Source: Pinus tabuliformis
Lineage: Eukaryota > Streptophyta > Pinopsida > Pinales > Pinaceae
DNA length: 64,000 bases
Assembly: GCA_031772625.1 (NCBI GenBank)
Contig: CM062817.1
Coordinates: 888,818,184 to 888,882,183, forward strand
Direction of reading: 5' to 3'
In this document: piece by piece, positions 39,771-52,292 of the stretch
Numbering within the stretch: the first letter of the stretch is position 1
Layout: each line of letters starts with the position of its first letter
Position numbers and translations under genes: made by a program
The notes under the pieces: model-generated
The model's input: only the letters and a program-made list of their open reading frames with translations
Databases searched by the model: none
What the model was told of the DNA's origin: nothing

Positions 39771-42737
39771 CTACAAAATAATTCCTCTCATTTTGATTAA
39801 TTTTCCCTCTTTTCCTTTTTAAAACACTTTTGATCCTATATTTCACGCGGGATGCTAAGGTATAATACATGTCTCATTAGTTTTCTATTTTAGGTTATAG
39901 AATAGAACTAGTAATTAGTTAAGAGAGTAATTTTAACATAGTTATATATTTTTTAAATAAATAAGAGGCACTAACCTAGATTGTTCAAGGCCACACATGG
40001 ATAATTGATCGGACACTTATTATTTAGGAACAACTGGCATATTCATGTTGGATAATGCAATACAGAAACTATTAATTCAAATTCTCCTTAACCTTAATAA
40101 TTGCTTGTGAAATTTATTTATATTCTTATGTTTATTTATTATATCTTCTCATCAAACAATTATCAAGAACAAAAACAACAAAGACAATGGACACAGGATA
40201 TAGGCTCCAAGCCAGGGAAAAACCCCTCCAAAGAGAAAACCCAGAAAGAAACTCATCTCTTCTTATAGAATCTACTTCAAATGAGAAAAACCAAGACAAA
40301 AACCCTAGAACAAGTCCTCCTCCAAGCACCAAGTTAGCCTTCCAATACCCCCTTCTAATTAGGTTAGAGATAAACCAAATCTACGAGGATAAATTCTGGT
40401 TCAACCAGCTTCCAGCTTCAAATTTTGCCCCCAACTTTGACCCGCAACTTTGGTCCTGTAGGAGTTGTAGAAACCCTAATTCTAGCACCTACCAATTCCT
40501 CAAGAAGTCTTCCTTCAAGCAATCCAAGGTCTCTAAGGTCATACTAGAAAATTTAGCCATCATGTAACTTGGATCTTTAATTTAGACCTACAATTTTCAG
40601 CTTTTGTTGAAGTTTCAAAAACCCTAATCTTCGTACATGTGAGAGAAAAGAGCCCAAAAAAATACTTTCTTTCTTCTTCTTTACTTCTCCTTTCTTCCTT
40701 GTCCTTCACTATAACTTCTTCCTTGTTCCAAGCTATATATCGAACTTCTTCTTGAAAGAGATCAAATTGGTGCTAAATTAGGTTGATGCTACTTCTATCT
40801 ATACACATATGAGGGGTTCAAATACCCTCCTTTAGGCAAACTTGTCACTGCCAGGGCTGACTTGTGCTTGGAGGTTTCTAGGACTTTCTAGACTCAAAAT
40901 TAATATCTTTTACATGCTACAAATTTCCCACTAGGATCTTATTCAAAACATAATGACTCTCTTGACTCGAGAAAAATATTCTTTGATATGACAAACCCTA
41001 GAAACATGAAGAACATGCGATGACCATCAAACTGGAGCATGAAACCCATGCTCAAAAATAATATTTTTCTTTCTTCTTTTCCTTGTAACCAAAAATATAC
41101 ATAATGATTTGAGTACATTGACAATTATGAAAACTGAAACTAGTTACATTTTCCAACACTCCCTCTTAATTAGGGATGTATTCATAATTTTACACATGGT
41201 ACAAGGTTATTCTCAAATGGGAGAGTTCTCATAAGAAGAGTCAGACTGGTAAGACATTGTTAAGAATCAACATCATAAACAACATTGTCAACATAGTAAG
41301 GCCTTAAATTGACAATCTCTTTATTATATAAGAGCATAATGCTTGGAGGCTTTATGTGAGATACCACACTACCTCTACAAGGCACATACCCCATCCCGAT
41401 GTTCACTAGGTATGTCCTTTCAAGACTATTCTTAGCTTGGATTCCCAAACCTCAAAGAATATCGTCCTCTTCGACCAATCTTGTCTTGGATACCTGTCCA
41501 ATCCTCAAAGAATGTCATTCCATTTCCTATCCCTGATTTTTCTATCCCCAAGGAAATCACAGGTGCTTATCCAATCCCCCATCCACAATTATCTCTCCAT
41601 GGCCTTCACTTATATGTATGATTTTTAGTCCTGGTCAAGTTATTAACAAATGAAGAAGAGAATACAAATGTGATGTTCATCATCACTCCATCTCAACCAG
41701 AGAGTAGATCCCCCTTCCCTCTTGATTAGGGAATAAATCCTTGCTCATGTTTTTGGAGACTCCTTTACTCCCTCTCAAATATAAACGAGATACCTAACTT
41801 CCTTTGAATTGGGAAGTCATAACCACAAGATCTTTAGCTTGTATTCTTAAATGTATCATCTATCAGTGCTTCATGGAGATATCTGTAAGCATCCCTTTTC
41901 CCCATTTGTATCTCACCATATTGGGCTTCTTCCTTCTTGGATATTATGGATCCATTTTCTTCCTTTAATATTGTGACAGGGTTCAAGCCATCAACTTTGC
42001 ACATCAATTTCCTCCAATCATCACAAACTTCAAGCTAGTAATATCTCCCTCATGAAAGTGATCTTTGTTGATGTAGGAATATGAACATTAGGTTATGTTC
42101 TTACACTGCTACCTTTCAATCTCAAGGTGATGATGTGAACACCTTGACTACATGACATTCCAAGGATTGCCAAAACCATTTACTTAATTCATATGATCTT
42201 TGAATAGAGCTCATCACCACCCATTGAACTTACCTCAATGGTTAGCATGTATCCTTGCAGTATCCTTCCAAGTGGAGAAACAATTATGTTAACCAGATAA
42301 CCAATATCAAAATATAAATATCAAACTTAACTTGTCATGATGTCCCCTTTTATCAAAATACTTGCATACTTGATTCCTTTAATATCAACATCCTTTCATA
42401 TAATCATATGGACATTATATAAGAATCCCTCCATGCATTCCTTTTAATCAAAGTGCCCATGGATCAAACTTTATTACCAAGCTACAATATCTTCCTTGGA
42501 GTTGTCATAGCTAACTTTCTTTCTTTCTTACAAAGACTATGCTCGATTTTGATCAACACTGTTAGAGTTATACCATTCTACTTTGTGAGAGAGTCTTGAT
42601 CTCCATCCATTTCAAAGTATGTCAAATTTCTTCTTTCGAGCATCATGCAGCCATATGGAAGATACATTCATAACTAACCATTATCACAAAAAAGTGATCA
42701 TCTAGACATAATTTACTAGATGGATCGAAGTACACCA
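39771..42737. other. Non-coding interval with Copia-like 3' end signals (3 kb)
   Basis: No gene that I trust. At 41157-41180 the plus strand reads CAACACTCCCTCTTAATTAG, nearly the same as 29808-29828; on the minus strand this is the end of a Copia-type pol (SLIKREC) plus purine tract. A further ACTCCCTCTCAAATATAA occurs at 41765. A 126-codon plus frame at 40187-40567 is Lys/Pro/Ser-rich without family features. The rest is AT-rich and probably Copia LTR and 3' UTR debris. Confidence 0.4.
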
Positions 42738-42829
42738 TGTAGAGCCAATTTTACCATAGTAAAATTTCTTTCACTATGAGAAATTACTTAATAAACCACA
42801 TTTGTTAAGTCATTTATAATTAAACCCAT

Positions 42830-43135
42830 GAAGAATAATTAAATAAATCACTGTTTATTTGATTATCTCCTAAGGATAATTAATTAATTTTTTTTTAATT
42901 AATATTCCTTGTCACACTTGACCTAGTTATGAGAAATAAATAGATAAATAATTAATTATCTTATTTTTCTGTAGGAATAATTAATTAATCACTAATTAGT
43001 TATTATTCCTTGTCAAGTTTGACTAAATCCCTTACGAATAATTAAATAAATCATTATTTGTTTATTATTCCTTAACTATATTTCTTGAGATGATAAATAA
43101 ATCATTTATTTACTTATTATTTCTAAATAAAAGTT
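42830..43135. repeat. AT-rich ~95-bp imperfect repeat in U3
   Basis: Three to four copies of ATAATTAAATAAATCATT-like stretches followed by TTATTCCTTGTCAAGTTTGAC, each with local inverted repeats (ATTAATTAATTA, ATAAATAAATCATTTATTTA). No coding signal. Confidence 0.65.
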
Positions 43136-43250
43136 TAAATACCTTTTCCCTCCAAACCAAATATAATAAAATATTCCAAATGGTTAATTCTAGAATGGGG
43201 TTAATAATATTTTATTATTGCTCATTATTCGAGAATAACCTAATATTTTG

Positions 43251-43260
43251 TTATAAATAG
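43251..43260 (+). promoter_or_regulatory. LTR TATA box
   Basis: TTATAAATAG about 20-30 bp before a C/T-rich stretch with plausible transcript starts (CCATTCATTC). It should drive transcription of the gag-protease element to the right. Confidence 0.55.
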
Positions 43261-43766
43261 AAGGGTTTTCCATTCATTCTTCACTTTTGATTATTTTCAT
43301 TGTTTCACTCACTATTGCAGCTCTAATTATTATCATTGTCGCACACCATCTTCTTTTTCATTTGAGTTCTCATTGAGCTCAAACATTTTGTTTGCTGGGT
43401 TTTACACATTATAGAGGAGAGAGACTCTACAAAAGTTGAAGACATTGAGGATAGCCAAGAACCCATCCCATAGAGGGGGACTGGTAACATTATTTGTTCC
43501 CTTCACAGGTGTTGTTTAATAAAATATATTCTTTATATATTTGGTTTCCATTGGATTATTGGAGTTATTTGTGCTTATTTTACTATTCCATTTTGTTGTT
43601 TAAATATGTCTTCTACATAGATCAGGGCTTTAGCAGGTTTCATTTCTATCATTTGCTGCAGATCTACATTGTTTAACAACCATTTTTATCGTTAGGGTTG
43701 TTTGTCATCCACAACCTAAAGTATTTTCTTTTCATACACATTCAAGAAGAATGCTACATAACAAAT

Positions 43767-43774
43767 TGGCGACT
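43767..43774 (+). other. Primer-binding site fragment, tRNA-Arg type
   Basis: TGGCGACT, 3 bp after the LTR end, matches the first 8 bases of the site used by Tat/Ogre elements; the next ten bases (GCATTGCATT) have diverged. Confidence 0.5.
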
Positions 43775-45131
43775 GCATTGCATTTTTTATTCTGATCCGA
43801 AAACTTGGGTGACCTTCAGTTTTCAGCTTAGGGTTTTTCTTTTCTAGCCTCTTAATGTTGTTTACTAGCATTCAAACCCTAGATCAATCAAATTTCTAAC
43901 TTCTTCAAGTTTTTTGTTCATTTCCACAAGTCACAGGAACCAGCTGCAATAGAGACGGAAAATTTTTTTGAGACTTGCCAATCGAGTATCAAGGAGAAGA
44001 AATCACACTTTTCTTCCCCGATAGTGCAATATGGAGGTCCAGAGTGCACTTTCTAGCCTAAAAAGTGCGATCTCCCCCTAAACAGTTTAGTACTTGCGAT
44101 TTTTAGGGTTTCTGGGATTTTTTTCTAATCCCTTTCTAGGTTTTGACGAGAGTTGTCTATTGGGTTGGTTGACCACTGTATTACCCTGCTTAGGACTTGA
44201 TCTACTTAGTTTTGCTTGTCAAAGTGGAATTTATCCCCTTTAGGGCTTCTAGTACGCTTCCACCATTATAGGACGAGTTTAGTTGAGTAAGAAGTTTGAG
44301 TTTTTGCAAAGATTTCAACCATATTTTCCAGATCTTTACCTTCATATTTCAGATCTTCACAAATAGGTTGTTTCCATCCTCAAGTTTCATCTTAAACCTT
44401 GTTTGGTCATTTGCCTTAGGGTCCCATTGTTTTCCCTAGGTTTCACACCCATCTCCCTATCTTTCTGCAACGATTTTCCTCACTAGTTTTTTGTTGTTGC
44501 TGCATCACTTTCCAGCAGCATAGTGTCATTTGATCCCAGTCACACCAATGCTTAGATCTCTTGGCTGTTTTTGTGTGTTTTCAGTTGGTTTCTCCACCAA
44601 CCAACACAATTTTTGCAAACCCAGTTTGGGTGGGGCTTAGAGAGTTGATTTGTTGTTCATTTTCTATTTTTAATTTTAGTTTATTTCAAGAATCTTTTTC
44701 TTTTTTCAAACACGATTTGGGCTTAATTAATAAACACACAAGCACACCTTAAGCGAGGGTTCTTGGTTTACACCACCAAGCCAATACTTAACTTAATTAA
44801 TTTATCTCCCCACACAGAGACAAAAACATATTGTTGATCTACCTTCACCATTTCTATGTCACTTGTGTCTTACAACCATTACTCCACCAAGGCATTTGTC
44901 GCCGAGACTCTTAGGCCTTCATCCCTAATTTATACTTGGGCATATTACTCCTCCCCGCAGGGTTCGATTTCATAGTTCCCCAAGTGCCCATACTGAATCA
45001 TCTTCTGGTTAATCTGATTCCAAGCCTCCTTCATCACATACCATGCAGGAAACCAACTTGGTTTTGGCTTCGGTTACATTCCTGTAGTCACATCTAGCAA
45101 AACTGCTACAAGAACCATTTCGGCAACTCCA
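43775..45131 (+). other. Leader between primer site and gag (1.36 kb)
   Basis: No gene found. T-rich, with many stops in all plus frames. Long leaders of this kind are common in large plant Gypsy elements. Confidence 0.45.
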
Positions 45132-46560
45132 ATGCTACCTTTCATGGCTGGGTTAAGCCTCCCGGATTTCAGCCAGTTGATTAATGACCCTATACACCAC
45201 GATGCTGGTTGGCTAGAAATGTCGACTAAGCTTCCCTCCGACATTCCCAAGTTTGAGGGTAATTCTGGAGAGGACCCCACCAATCATGTCTGCTCCTTCC
45301 ATATGTGGTGTTCATCCAATTCCATCATCGATGGCTCCATTCATCTTCAGTTGTTCCAACGCACGCTCACTAGAGATGCTGCAAAGTGGTATGTCGACCA
45401 TCCTGCCACCTCTCATTCCACTTTCACGATGCTTTCTAAAGAGTTCCTTTCATATTTTTAGTTACCTCTCCAATACGACATTGGTAGAAAGCTCTTGACC
45501 ACATTCCGTCATTCCTCTACCACCCGTCTTTCCAATCATGTCCAGGAATGGTGTAAAAGGAGGAGCATGTTCTTTGCTCCGCCCTTCGAAAACCATGTCT
45601 ACCTTGATTGGTTTCTTAGGACTCTTTTAGCACTATTTCCAAATATGTTGTGTCTCTCTTTCCTTAGACAGAGGAAGAGGCTCTCCAAACCGCTCTGAGA
45701 TATGAGTTGATTTATGCTCAATCTCATTATGTCTATATCGTTATCCTATACCTCCCCCGTCTTGGTGGTGCCAATGCACTGGTGGCATCTCACGCCGCCG
45801 ACAATATCATTGGAGCTATTTCACATCCTCCACCATATACTCAATAGAGTTATGGCTATCTACATGGGGCACCAGTTCCTCTAACACTTATGCCCCTCCT
45901 ACCAACAATGTGTATTCAAGACAAATCACATCCTATGCATTTACCCAACCAAATCAGAAGATGTTAGGGCTAGCTAGTGCTCAACTTGTCTACCAGACCA
46001 TTACCCCTTCACCATATTATACCTATGCACCGTCGAGCGCTCTAGCCCCTCATGCATCAGTGCCGCAACCTCCCATGCATCCTCAGCCCAAGCAGCCACT
46101 GCCCCTCAGGGTCAATTGTTTTCACAACAAAGTGCAACCACTCCCCAAAATTCAAAGAGAAAGAATAAGTGGAAAGGTAACAAGGGTAACTAGTGTAACC
46201 AAGGTAATCAACCTAATGAACCCCACGGGAACCAGCTTGACACCAATAACCAACAACAGGGTGACCAACCCAAGAAGAATAAGGTTATTCATACAAACAA
46301 GCCTTGTGCATGTTGTGGTGTACATGGCCATTATACTCATGAGTGTCCCCTCTTACCCCAGATGCACGAAATGTGGGAAGCCGAAGCAACTTCTAGAGGT
46401 CAACCACCCATGCAACAACTACCTCATAATCCTGTGCCATCTCAACCAACCAGGCTCACAAATCCTTTCCCTCAGAAAGGATTTGTTGCTGCTCAACCTT
46501 AGCAAAGTCAAGAAGCCCACCTTCCCAAACCTTTTGGTCCTGGTGACTACCAGATCCTCA
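45132..46560 (+). pseudogene. gag of the 43-49 kb element, with CCHC knuckle
   Basis: The capsid region begins about 45132: STKLPSDIPKFEGNSGEDPT, NHVCSFHMWCSSNSI and LFQRTLTRDAAKWYVDHP. A TAG at 45459-45461 interrupts it, and the same frame continues (LTTFRHSSTTRLSNHVQEWC, HVYLDWFLRTLLALF) to about 45660, after which frames change. A Pro/Gln-rich linker follows (about 45910-46140). Near 46294 the frame KPCACCGVHGHYTHECP gives an intact CCHC zinc knuckle. RNA-packaging function is known for the family; this copy is broken by at least two frameshifts and one stop. Confidence 0.75.
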
Positions 46561-47305
46561 TGATGAATTCTAATGAGGTCAATACCTCTCATATCAACTT
46601 GCAAACTTGGTCGCGTCAATATGACAAGATATCGACTTCATCCGCCACTAAGTCCAAAACTGAAGCAACTATCGAGCCTCTTACAACACAAAATTGTTTT
46701 CTACAGATCCCTCAACCTAAAGTTGAGTCAATTCCTAAGATCCCTAAGGGACCATTACGTCCTAACATGACTTCTAACCAAGCTTCCCATACATATAGTA
46801 TAGTAGATGACTTGGCACAATCACCTCCTGCCATGTCGACACTAGAGGTGCTCCAATCGTGCCCATCTCAAAAGAAAGCTCTACTAACTACTTTGGGTGC
46901 AGTAGATCCTTCATTACAATCATTTCTATTGATACGTCAGAACATCCTCCATTACCTCCATCTGTTCCTTTTTAGGTACCAGCTAGAGTCCGTAGTGACA
47001 TCATCTCCCAATGCATTATTGACAAAGGTGCCTCCACCTATGTGATGTATGATACTATTTGGAAGCAACTCAAGTCACCTAAACTGTCCCTATCCACCAT
47101 CACTTTGTGTGCTTGGGACGGTCACTCCTCCCAGCTTCTTGGCATGTATCGTAATTGTCCAGTGACTCTTGCAGGCAAGAATGTTCATGTAGACATTGAG
47201 GTTGTTGATACCCCTATAGATTACAACATTCTCTTGGGTCGTAGTACACTTATGCCATGTCATCCTTGGCATCTACAGTTTTCCGCAAGATGCGTTCCCC
47301 CATGA
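46560..47305 (+). pseudogene. Protease region of the 43-49 kb element
   Basis: 46560-47045 is an open linker frame (NSNEVNTSHINLQTWSRQYD) leading to a frame change. The protease then reads IIDKGASTYVMYDTIWKQLK, YNILLGRSTLMPCHPWHLQF and a stop at 47305. The catalytic DS/TG-A is DKGA here; Asp and Gly are kept. The position after the gag zinc knuckle is normal, but no RT follows. Confidence 0.65.
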
Positions 47306-47450
47306 AGGGAAGATCGTCACTATCGATCAGTTGACATACTAAGAGTCGTCATCCTTAACCTCCCCTGAGTCCATTATCTTGTCGATGTCGGAAAAGTAGT
47401 ATTCTACCCCTCTCACTGGTGTTTCACCCAGAGTCTACAAAGATTCCTCA

Positions 47451-48782
47451 TTGTTGGGTGCTTTCTCTGGTCCTCCCCCTCCTATCTCTAAGCCTATCTC
47501 TTTGAGTGTTTGCATGTTACAAGCATCATGGGCTGCTCAAAAGCAGTCTGGTACATTTGATCAACAACCAGCTCCTCAACACCCCGTTGTTACCATCTCA
47601 ACTGAGCCATCTAGATCCACCCCCCTAGGACCTCCTCCATTTGTGGGTGCCTCCCCTTTGTTCCCACTAGTAACTATTCCTCCAGGTCTCAACCATACAG
47701 GAGTTATTCCGCTCGAACATTACCCTGCAGGACAAATACCTTTCTTATTTCCTCTTCTTGGAATCTTTTCTATCCTTGTCATGGCTTCGTTGAGTCTCCC
47801 TAATATGAATTTTGGGATCCCAATGTGGTACATTGATCCCCCAGTGAACACTTTGCTTGGTTAGCTCAGACCATATCATGCTTTGACCCCAGTTCAACCG
47901 GTCCCTACGACCCTTGTCACTACTCCAGTTCCACCACAACCTCAAAAGGAACCCACTCTTGTTGCAAAAGAATATGGATAGGGGGGTAAAGTGAAGAAAA
48001 AGGAACCTAAGTACAAGGATCCCCAAGCACCTTCTACTCCCAAAGCTCCAAAGCCGACACCTCCATGCATTGTGTGTGAAGTTGTTGGGCATGCGACTAA
48101 TAATTTTCCTGAAATCCCTTGTCTCAAACATTTGGTTCAGGAAACATTCCTTGAGTCAAGTATCCTTGAGGTCCAAGTTACCTTACCAGGACCATCTAAT
48201 AAACTCAAAATGTTGCTCACAAATCACCCTTGTGCTTTATGTGATCATTATGGTCATTATTCCCATTGTTGCCCTCGTCTCGACGAATTTCGTGATTGGC
48301 TTCAAGAACTTTGCGAATACGAGGCCACTCGTAGTGGATCATCTACTCCTCTACCCATGGATTCTAGTACCATTAGTGTACCAGAACATGGGGGCTCTAG
48401 TCCCACCATCGTGATCCCTCCCCCCAATATCGAGATGACGGACTCCATGGTCCATATCCTTTACCTTTCGTCATCCTTGAGTTCCTCACGGGAAAATTTT
48501 TTTGAGGTTTTTGCATGCACCTCTATCAAACCTCCTTCGTCGAAAACCCAAGTCTCAACATCGATAGATTTTCCATCTACTAGCTCATCATCTACCTTTC
48601 CAGATGATGTGTATGTGAACCTTCTTTCTCATGATGATGCACCAGGTACCACTGCCGCATCATGTAGTCAGTCTTCCTCCTGCCCACCCATATTCCATTT
48701 TGATGAGGACATGATGGAAGATATGTCTACCCTAATTACCCTTGCACATAGGCAAGGGGGCATATCTTCTCGAGGATTTTGA
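47451..48782 (+). pseudogene. Extra ORF after protease, with paired CCHC motifs (two TAG stops)
   Basis: One frame of 444 codons runs from 47451 to 48782, interrupted only by TAG at 47862 and 47979. The first part is Pro/Ser-rich with hydrophobic stretches (GQIPFLFPLLGIFSILVMAS). The second part is basic, then shows CIVCEVVGHATNNFPEIPC (knuckle with the last Cys changed to Phe) and CALCDHYGHYSHCCP (intact CCHC). The C-terminal third is Ser/Thr-rich and acidic. Not RT, RNase H or integrase. I read it as a second nucleic-acid-binding Gag-like protein of a non-autonomous element. Confidence 0.55.
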
Positions 48783-49121
48783 AGGCCACCTCCTTCCTGA
48801 TTCTCCCAATGCACTCTACCTCAAGAAATTTCACTCATAGCATATCCCATTGATTTGTGTGTCTTTATTTCTATCATGAAGTTAGGTAGGTTGCATCATC
48901 ACATCTATTGTGTTTTGCACCTTTCATATGGTGCCATCATCCACATCGTGTATTGGTTATGCCAACGGAGCGAGTCGCTTCTCTAGGAATCTAGCCTCGG
49001 AAACCCAAGCCATTTTTACCCCCTTGCATACGTTAGTCCATTCGAATGATGTGTGCATTGGTGATCCAGGTGGATATTGGTGGCCAATCACCTATTCCAC
49101 CTAGACCCCCCACCTTAATTG
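48783..49121 (+). other. Non-coding end of the 43-49 kb element
   Basis: No gene or repeat recognised. The chromovirus LTR probably begins near 49122, so any RT of this element could lie beyond the nested insertions, outside the window. Confidence 0.35.
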
Positions 49122-49646
49122 TAGAACAATTTACTATTTTTGGTAGTTTTTCGAGTCTTGAACTTCTGGAGATGTTTTGAGGCCCTAAACGATGTTTCTT
49201 TGGCAAAATTTCTTTGGTGATTTCTATGAAAATCGCATCAGAAACCATATTCCTCTGAGAGATATTTCCGGGTATCATATGCATCAAACAAAGATAATAT
49301 GACCAAGTTAAGACCCCAAGAAGTTGGATGCCCAACTAACCCCAATGGGGCCCATAAAATCTTAGTGTTACATCTCCTCCAGTTAGGGTTTTGGTTGTTT
49401 AGGGTTTTCCATTATTGTTCAATAATAAAAATGCCCTTGAGGCTCATTGTAACTTAGTTCAGAGGCATGTAGCTGCCACATCTCTTCTCAGAGATAAGCT
49501 ACCATTGTCTAAGCTATCTTATTTCCATTATGTTTGTAAGCATAGTTCAATATTTTTATATAAATGGAATGAAGTGTTTTTTTTATGCATATCTGTGTTT
49601 ATGATTATATCTGTAAGTTGTTGCATTCATGTTTAAGTTCAGATCA
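49122..49646 (+). repeat. Chromovirus 5' LTR (borders approximate)
   Basis: The right end ...TTCAGATCA is followed after 1 bp by TGGTATGAGAG (49648-49658), a one-mismatch tRNA-Met primer site. TTATATAAATGG near 49556 could be its TATA box. The left end at TGTAGAAC is a guess. Confidence 0.4.
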
Positions 49647-49647
49647 G

Positions 49648-49658
49648 TGGTATGAGAG
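49648..49658 (+). other. Primer-binding site, initiator tRNA-Met type
   Basis: TGGTATGAGAG versus the usual TGGTATCAGAG: one mismatch. It lies about 40 bp before the first gag-frame ATG. Confidence 0.7.
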
Positions 49659-50790
49659 TGGTCTATTCTTTCTCTATTTTTCTTTGCATGTCCCCAACGA
49701 TGTCAAGGTATAAGGAGTTAGGGCTTGATCTGGTTCAACCATTGCAGGATCAGCCTCGCAAAACCCAACGACCTCCCATGGAAAAAGAAAAGAAAGATGA
49801 GGGGTCAGGAGGTCCTTTCAAAATGTTGCTCGTGGAAGCCCTCGAGCGAGAGAGGGACGCAATGATGGATAACTTTGCCCGGATCCTTCGACGACTACCC
49901 ACAGGTGATGCATCTTCATCTAGCAGCCACTCTGGAGGTGCCACTCCTTTTAAGGTACAAGTTAACTTCGATATTCCTATATTCGAAGCACTGATAGATG
50001 CAGACACCGTAGATAAATGGTTAAATCTATTGGAAGGATATTTTTCAATTCATGACTTTTCCAATTGGGAAAAGATTATGTTTGCACTTCTCAAAGCTAC
50101 CCCACATGTCAAGTAATGGTGGGAAACCTACTGTGAACAAAAGGATGAGAGTGAACCCTCATTTTTTTTAAACTTGGAATTCTTTCTGAGACGCCATCGA
50201 GGAACGATATTACCTTATCTGGAGCTATGAAGATAAATACATAAAATGGACCACGCTACGGCAAGGAAGGGACCAAGATGTGCCAGAGTTCACAAATACT
50301 TTCCATACCCTTCGCACAAAACTTGGGTATCAAGGATACTAAGCGGCATTTGGTGCTCATGTACCACAATAGTCTACACAAGTACATCCAGGACGAGATG
50401 GAGTTCCTGGAAATTTCCTCGCTCGGCACGACATATCGGTATGCTGTAAAGATTGAGAAGAAGTTTAAACAATTTTGGATTTGCGAATCCAAAGCAAGGA
50501 AAAGGTTCCCCCAAACCAAAGAACAAGGGACCAAGCTAAGGCAGGGCTACCCAGGACAACCTGGCGAAGCTGCAAGCAAAGAACAACACCACGAAGACGA
50601 AGAAGGACATGGGAAAATGGTGTGAGTTCCATAAGATCTCCACTCATAATACAAGTGAGTGTTGGGCCAAGCAGTCACTGTTGGATGAGTTGAAGGATTC
50701 TGAATCAGACGCAAGTTCCAACTCTAAATCAGAACCTGATAAGGGGTTGACAAAGGGAAGTATATCATTGATGCAAAGCCTAGTGCCATC
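49652..50790 (+). pseudogene. Chromovirus gag with CHHC-type zinc motif
   Basis: The first frame (to 50116) holds MSRYKELGLDLVQPLQ, VEALERERDAMMDNFARILR and PIFEALIDADTVDKWLNLLE, then stops before WWETYC. A second frame from about 50278 carries LGIKDTKRHLVLMYHNSLHK and FLEISSLGTTYRYAVKIEKK. At 50621-50662 a third frame has KWCEFHKISTHNTSECW: Cys-x2-His-x4-His-x4-Cys, a variant of the CCHC knuckle. The likely start is the ATG of MSPTM or MSRY rather than 49652. Broken by one stop and at least two frameshifts. Confidence 0.7.
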
Positions 50791-51273
50791 ATGACCACCA
50801 CAAAGATCCATAAACTTGAGCCTGAAGATATAGAGGAGGGGGAATGCCTCTTCCAATCACATATATGGGTGAAGGGTTCTCTACTACAGTTCATTTCCGA
50901 CAGCAGGAGCCAAAAGAACCTCATTTCAGAAGAAGTCATGAAGTGGTTGGCCCTAAAGACTACAACACATCAAAATCCGTACACCATCGGGTTGCTTCAC
51001 CATGGACGAGATCTTCACATCAGCAAGAAGTGCCACTTTCCCTACAACATCAAGCCCTTCACAGATGACGTACTCTGTGATGTTGCTCCTCTTGAATTTT
51101 TTGATGTATTGTTAGGAAAACCATACTTGTGGAAGCGACATGTTTTATATGAGTCTAGACCTCGCTCTGTGATTATTACTTTGGCTAATAAGTTGTACAG
51201 GATACCGAAGGTAACCCCGCCTACCACCATCTCTTTAATCACTACAAAGAAATGCAATAAGATCATTTCCTAG
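50791..51273 (+). pseudogene. Chromovirus protease (DSRS in place of DSGS)
   Basis: 160 open codons. FISDSRSQKNLISEEVMKWL is the protease active-site loop with Gly replaced by Arg, which should abolish activity. EFFDVLLGKPYLWKRHVLYE is the conserved C-terminal part (ILLGxPW-type). It joins RT through MDKVVEEYKDIFTSPTGVPL in a new frame. Confidence 0.7.
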
Positions 51274-51294
51274 ACCAGGAAATTTGTTTTCCTT

Positions 51295-52292
51295 ATGATT
51301 CGCCCCCAAGGAAAGAAGAAGGTTGTGGCCATAGCTTCTAGGCAGGGCTCCTCTACACAACAACAACAGATGGACAAAGTTGTGGAGGAATACAAGGACA
51401 TTTTCACCTCACCCACAGGGGTACCTCTGCAATGTCAGGTCAAGCACTCCATCAATCTGACCTCGGGCACGCCGCTGCCCAATGGACTGATCTATCGGCA
51501 CTCTGTTTTGGAGAATGGTGAGATCAAGATGTAGATTTTGGAACTACACTAGAAAGAGCACATCAGGCCAAGCTCATCAACCTGTGGGAGCCTAATTTTA
51601 TTGGTACAGAAGAAGGATGGGACCTGGAGGCTTTTTATTGACTATTGGGCACTGAACAAGATCACTGTCCAGAATAGGTACCCAATGCCATAGATTGATG
51701 TCCTTCTAGACCAACTAAAGGGGGCCAAATATTTCAACAAGATTGACTTGAAGTCAGGTTCTCACCAGGTGCCTATTGAACCCTCCGATTTATGGAAAAC
51801 TACCTTCAAATCCAAGGAGGGCCTTTTTGAATGGTTGGTCATGTCATTCGGATTGACGAACGCCCCTGCAACCTTCATGAGACTAATGGACAACATATTT
51901 CTTCCCTTCACCAATGCATTCGTGGTGGTGTATTTAGATGACATTTTGATCTTCAGCTAGAGTTGGGAAGAGCACCTCCACCATATTCGACGTGTCCTTA
52001 AAACCTTTCAACAACACAAGCTACGTGCTAACTTGGAGAAATGCACCTTGGCCTGACCCAGGTACAATATCTAGGGTACATCATTGATGAGTAGGGTGTA
52101 CATGTGGACCCATCCAAGATTCAAGTCATTTGGGATTGGCCAACCCCAACCACTCTAATAGAGCTTCGCAGCTTTTTGGGTCTTGCCAATTTCTACCGTA
52201 GGTTCATGTTGGGGTTCTCTCATATCACTTGGCCTTTAAGTCAAGTCACCAAGGGCGGAGCAAAAGAAAATTTATTTTGGTCGGAAAACTAA
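51295..52292 (+). pseudogene. Chromovirus reverse transcriptase (stop-riddled)
   Basis: One frame carries most of RT through in-frame TAGs at 51532, 51550, 51691 and 51958: [60 protein letters not shown] and [12 protein letters not shown] with the catalytic Asp pair kept. A small deletion near 52055 shifts the frame; RSFLGLANFYRRFMLGFSHI closes the thumb at 52104-52292. A TAG at 52092 also stands at a Gln position. Confidence 0.82.

Larger units (their letters stand above)
42738..43763 (+). mobile_element. 5' LTR of a plus-strand gag-protease element (left border uncertain)
   Basis: The right border is firm: ACATAACA followed at 43767 by TGGCGACT, the start of a tRNA-Arg-type primer site. 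A TATA box TTATAAATAG is at 43251-43260, about 510 bp before the LTR end. The left border is placed at TGTAGAGCC only because it starts with TG. An AT-rich repeat fills the U3 part. The 3' LTR is not in the window. Confidence 0.5.

Noticed and set aside
40187..40567. 126-codon plus-strand frame starting MDTGYRLQAREK
   Set aside because: Lys/Pro/Ser-rich, no family motif, in AT-rich debris next to Copia signals; open by chance.
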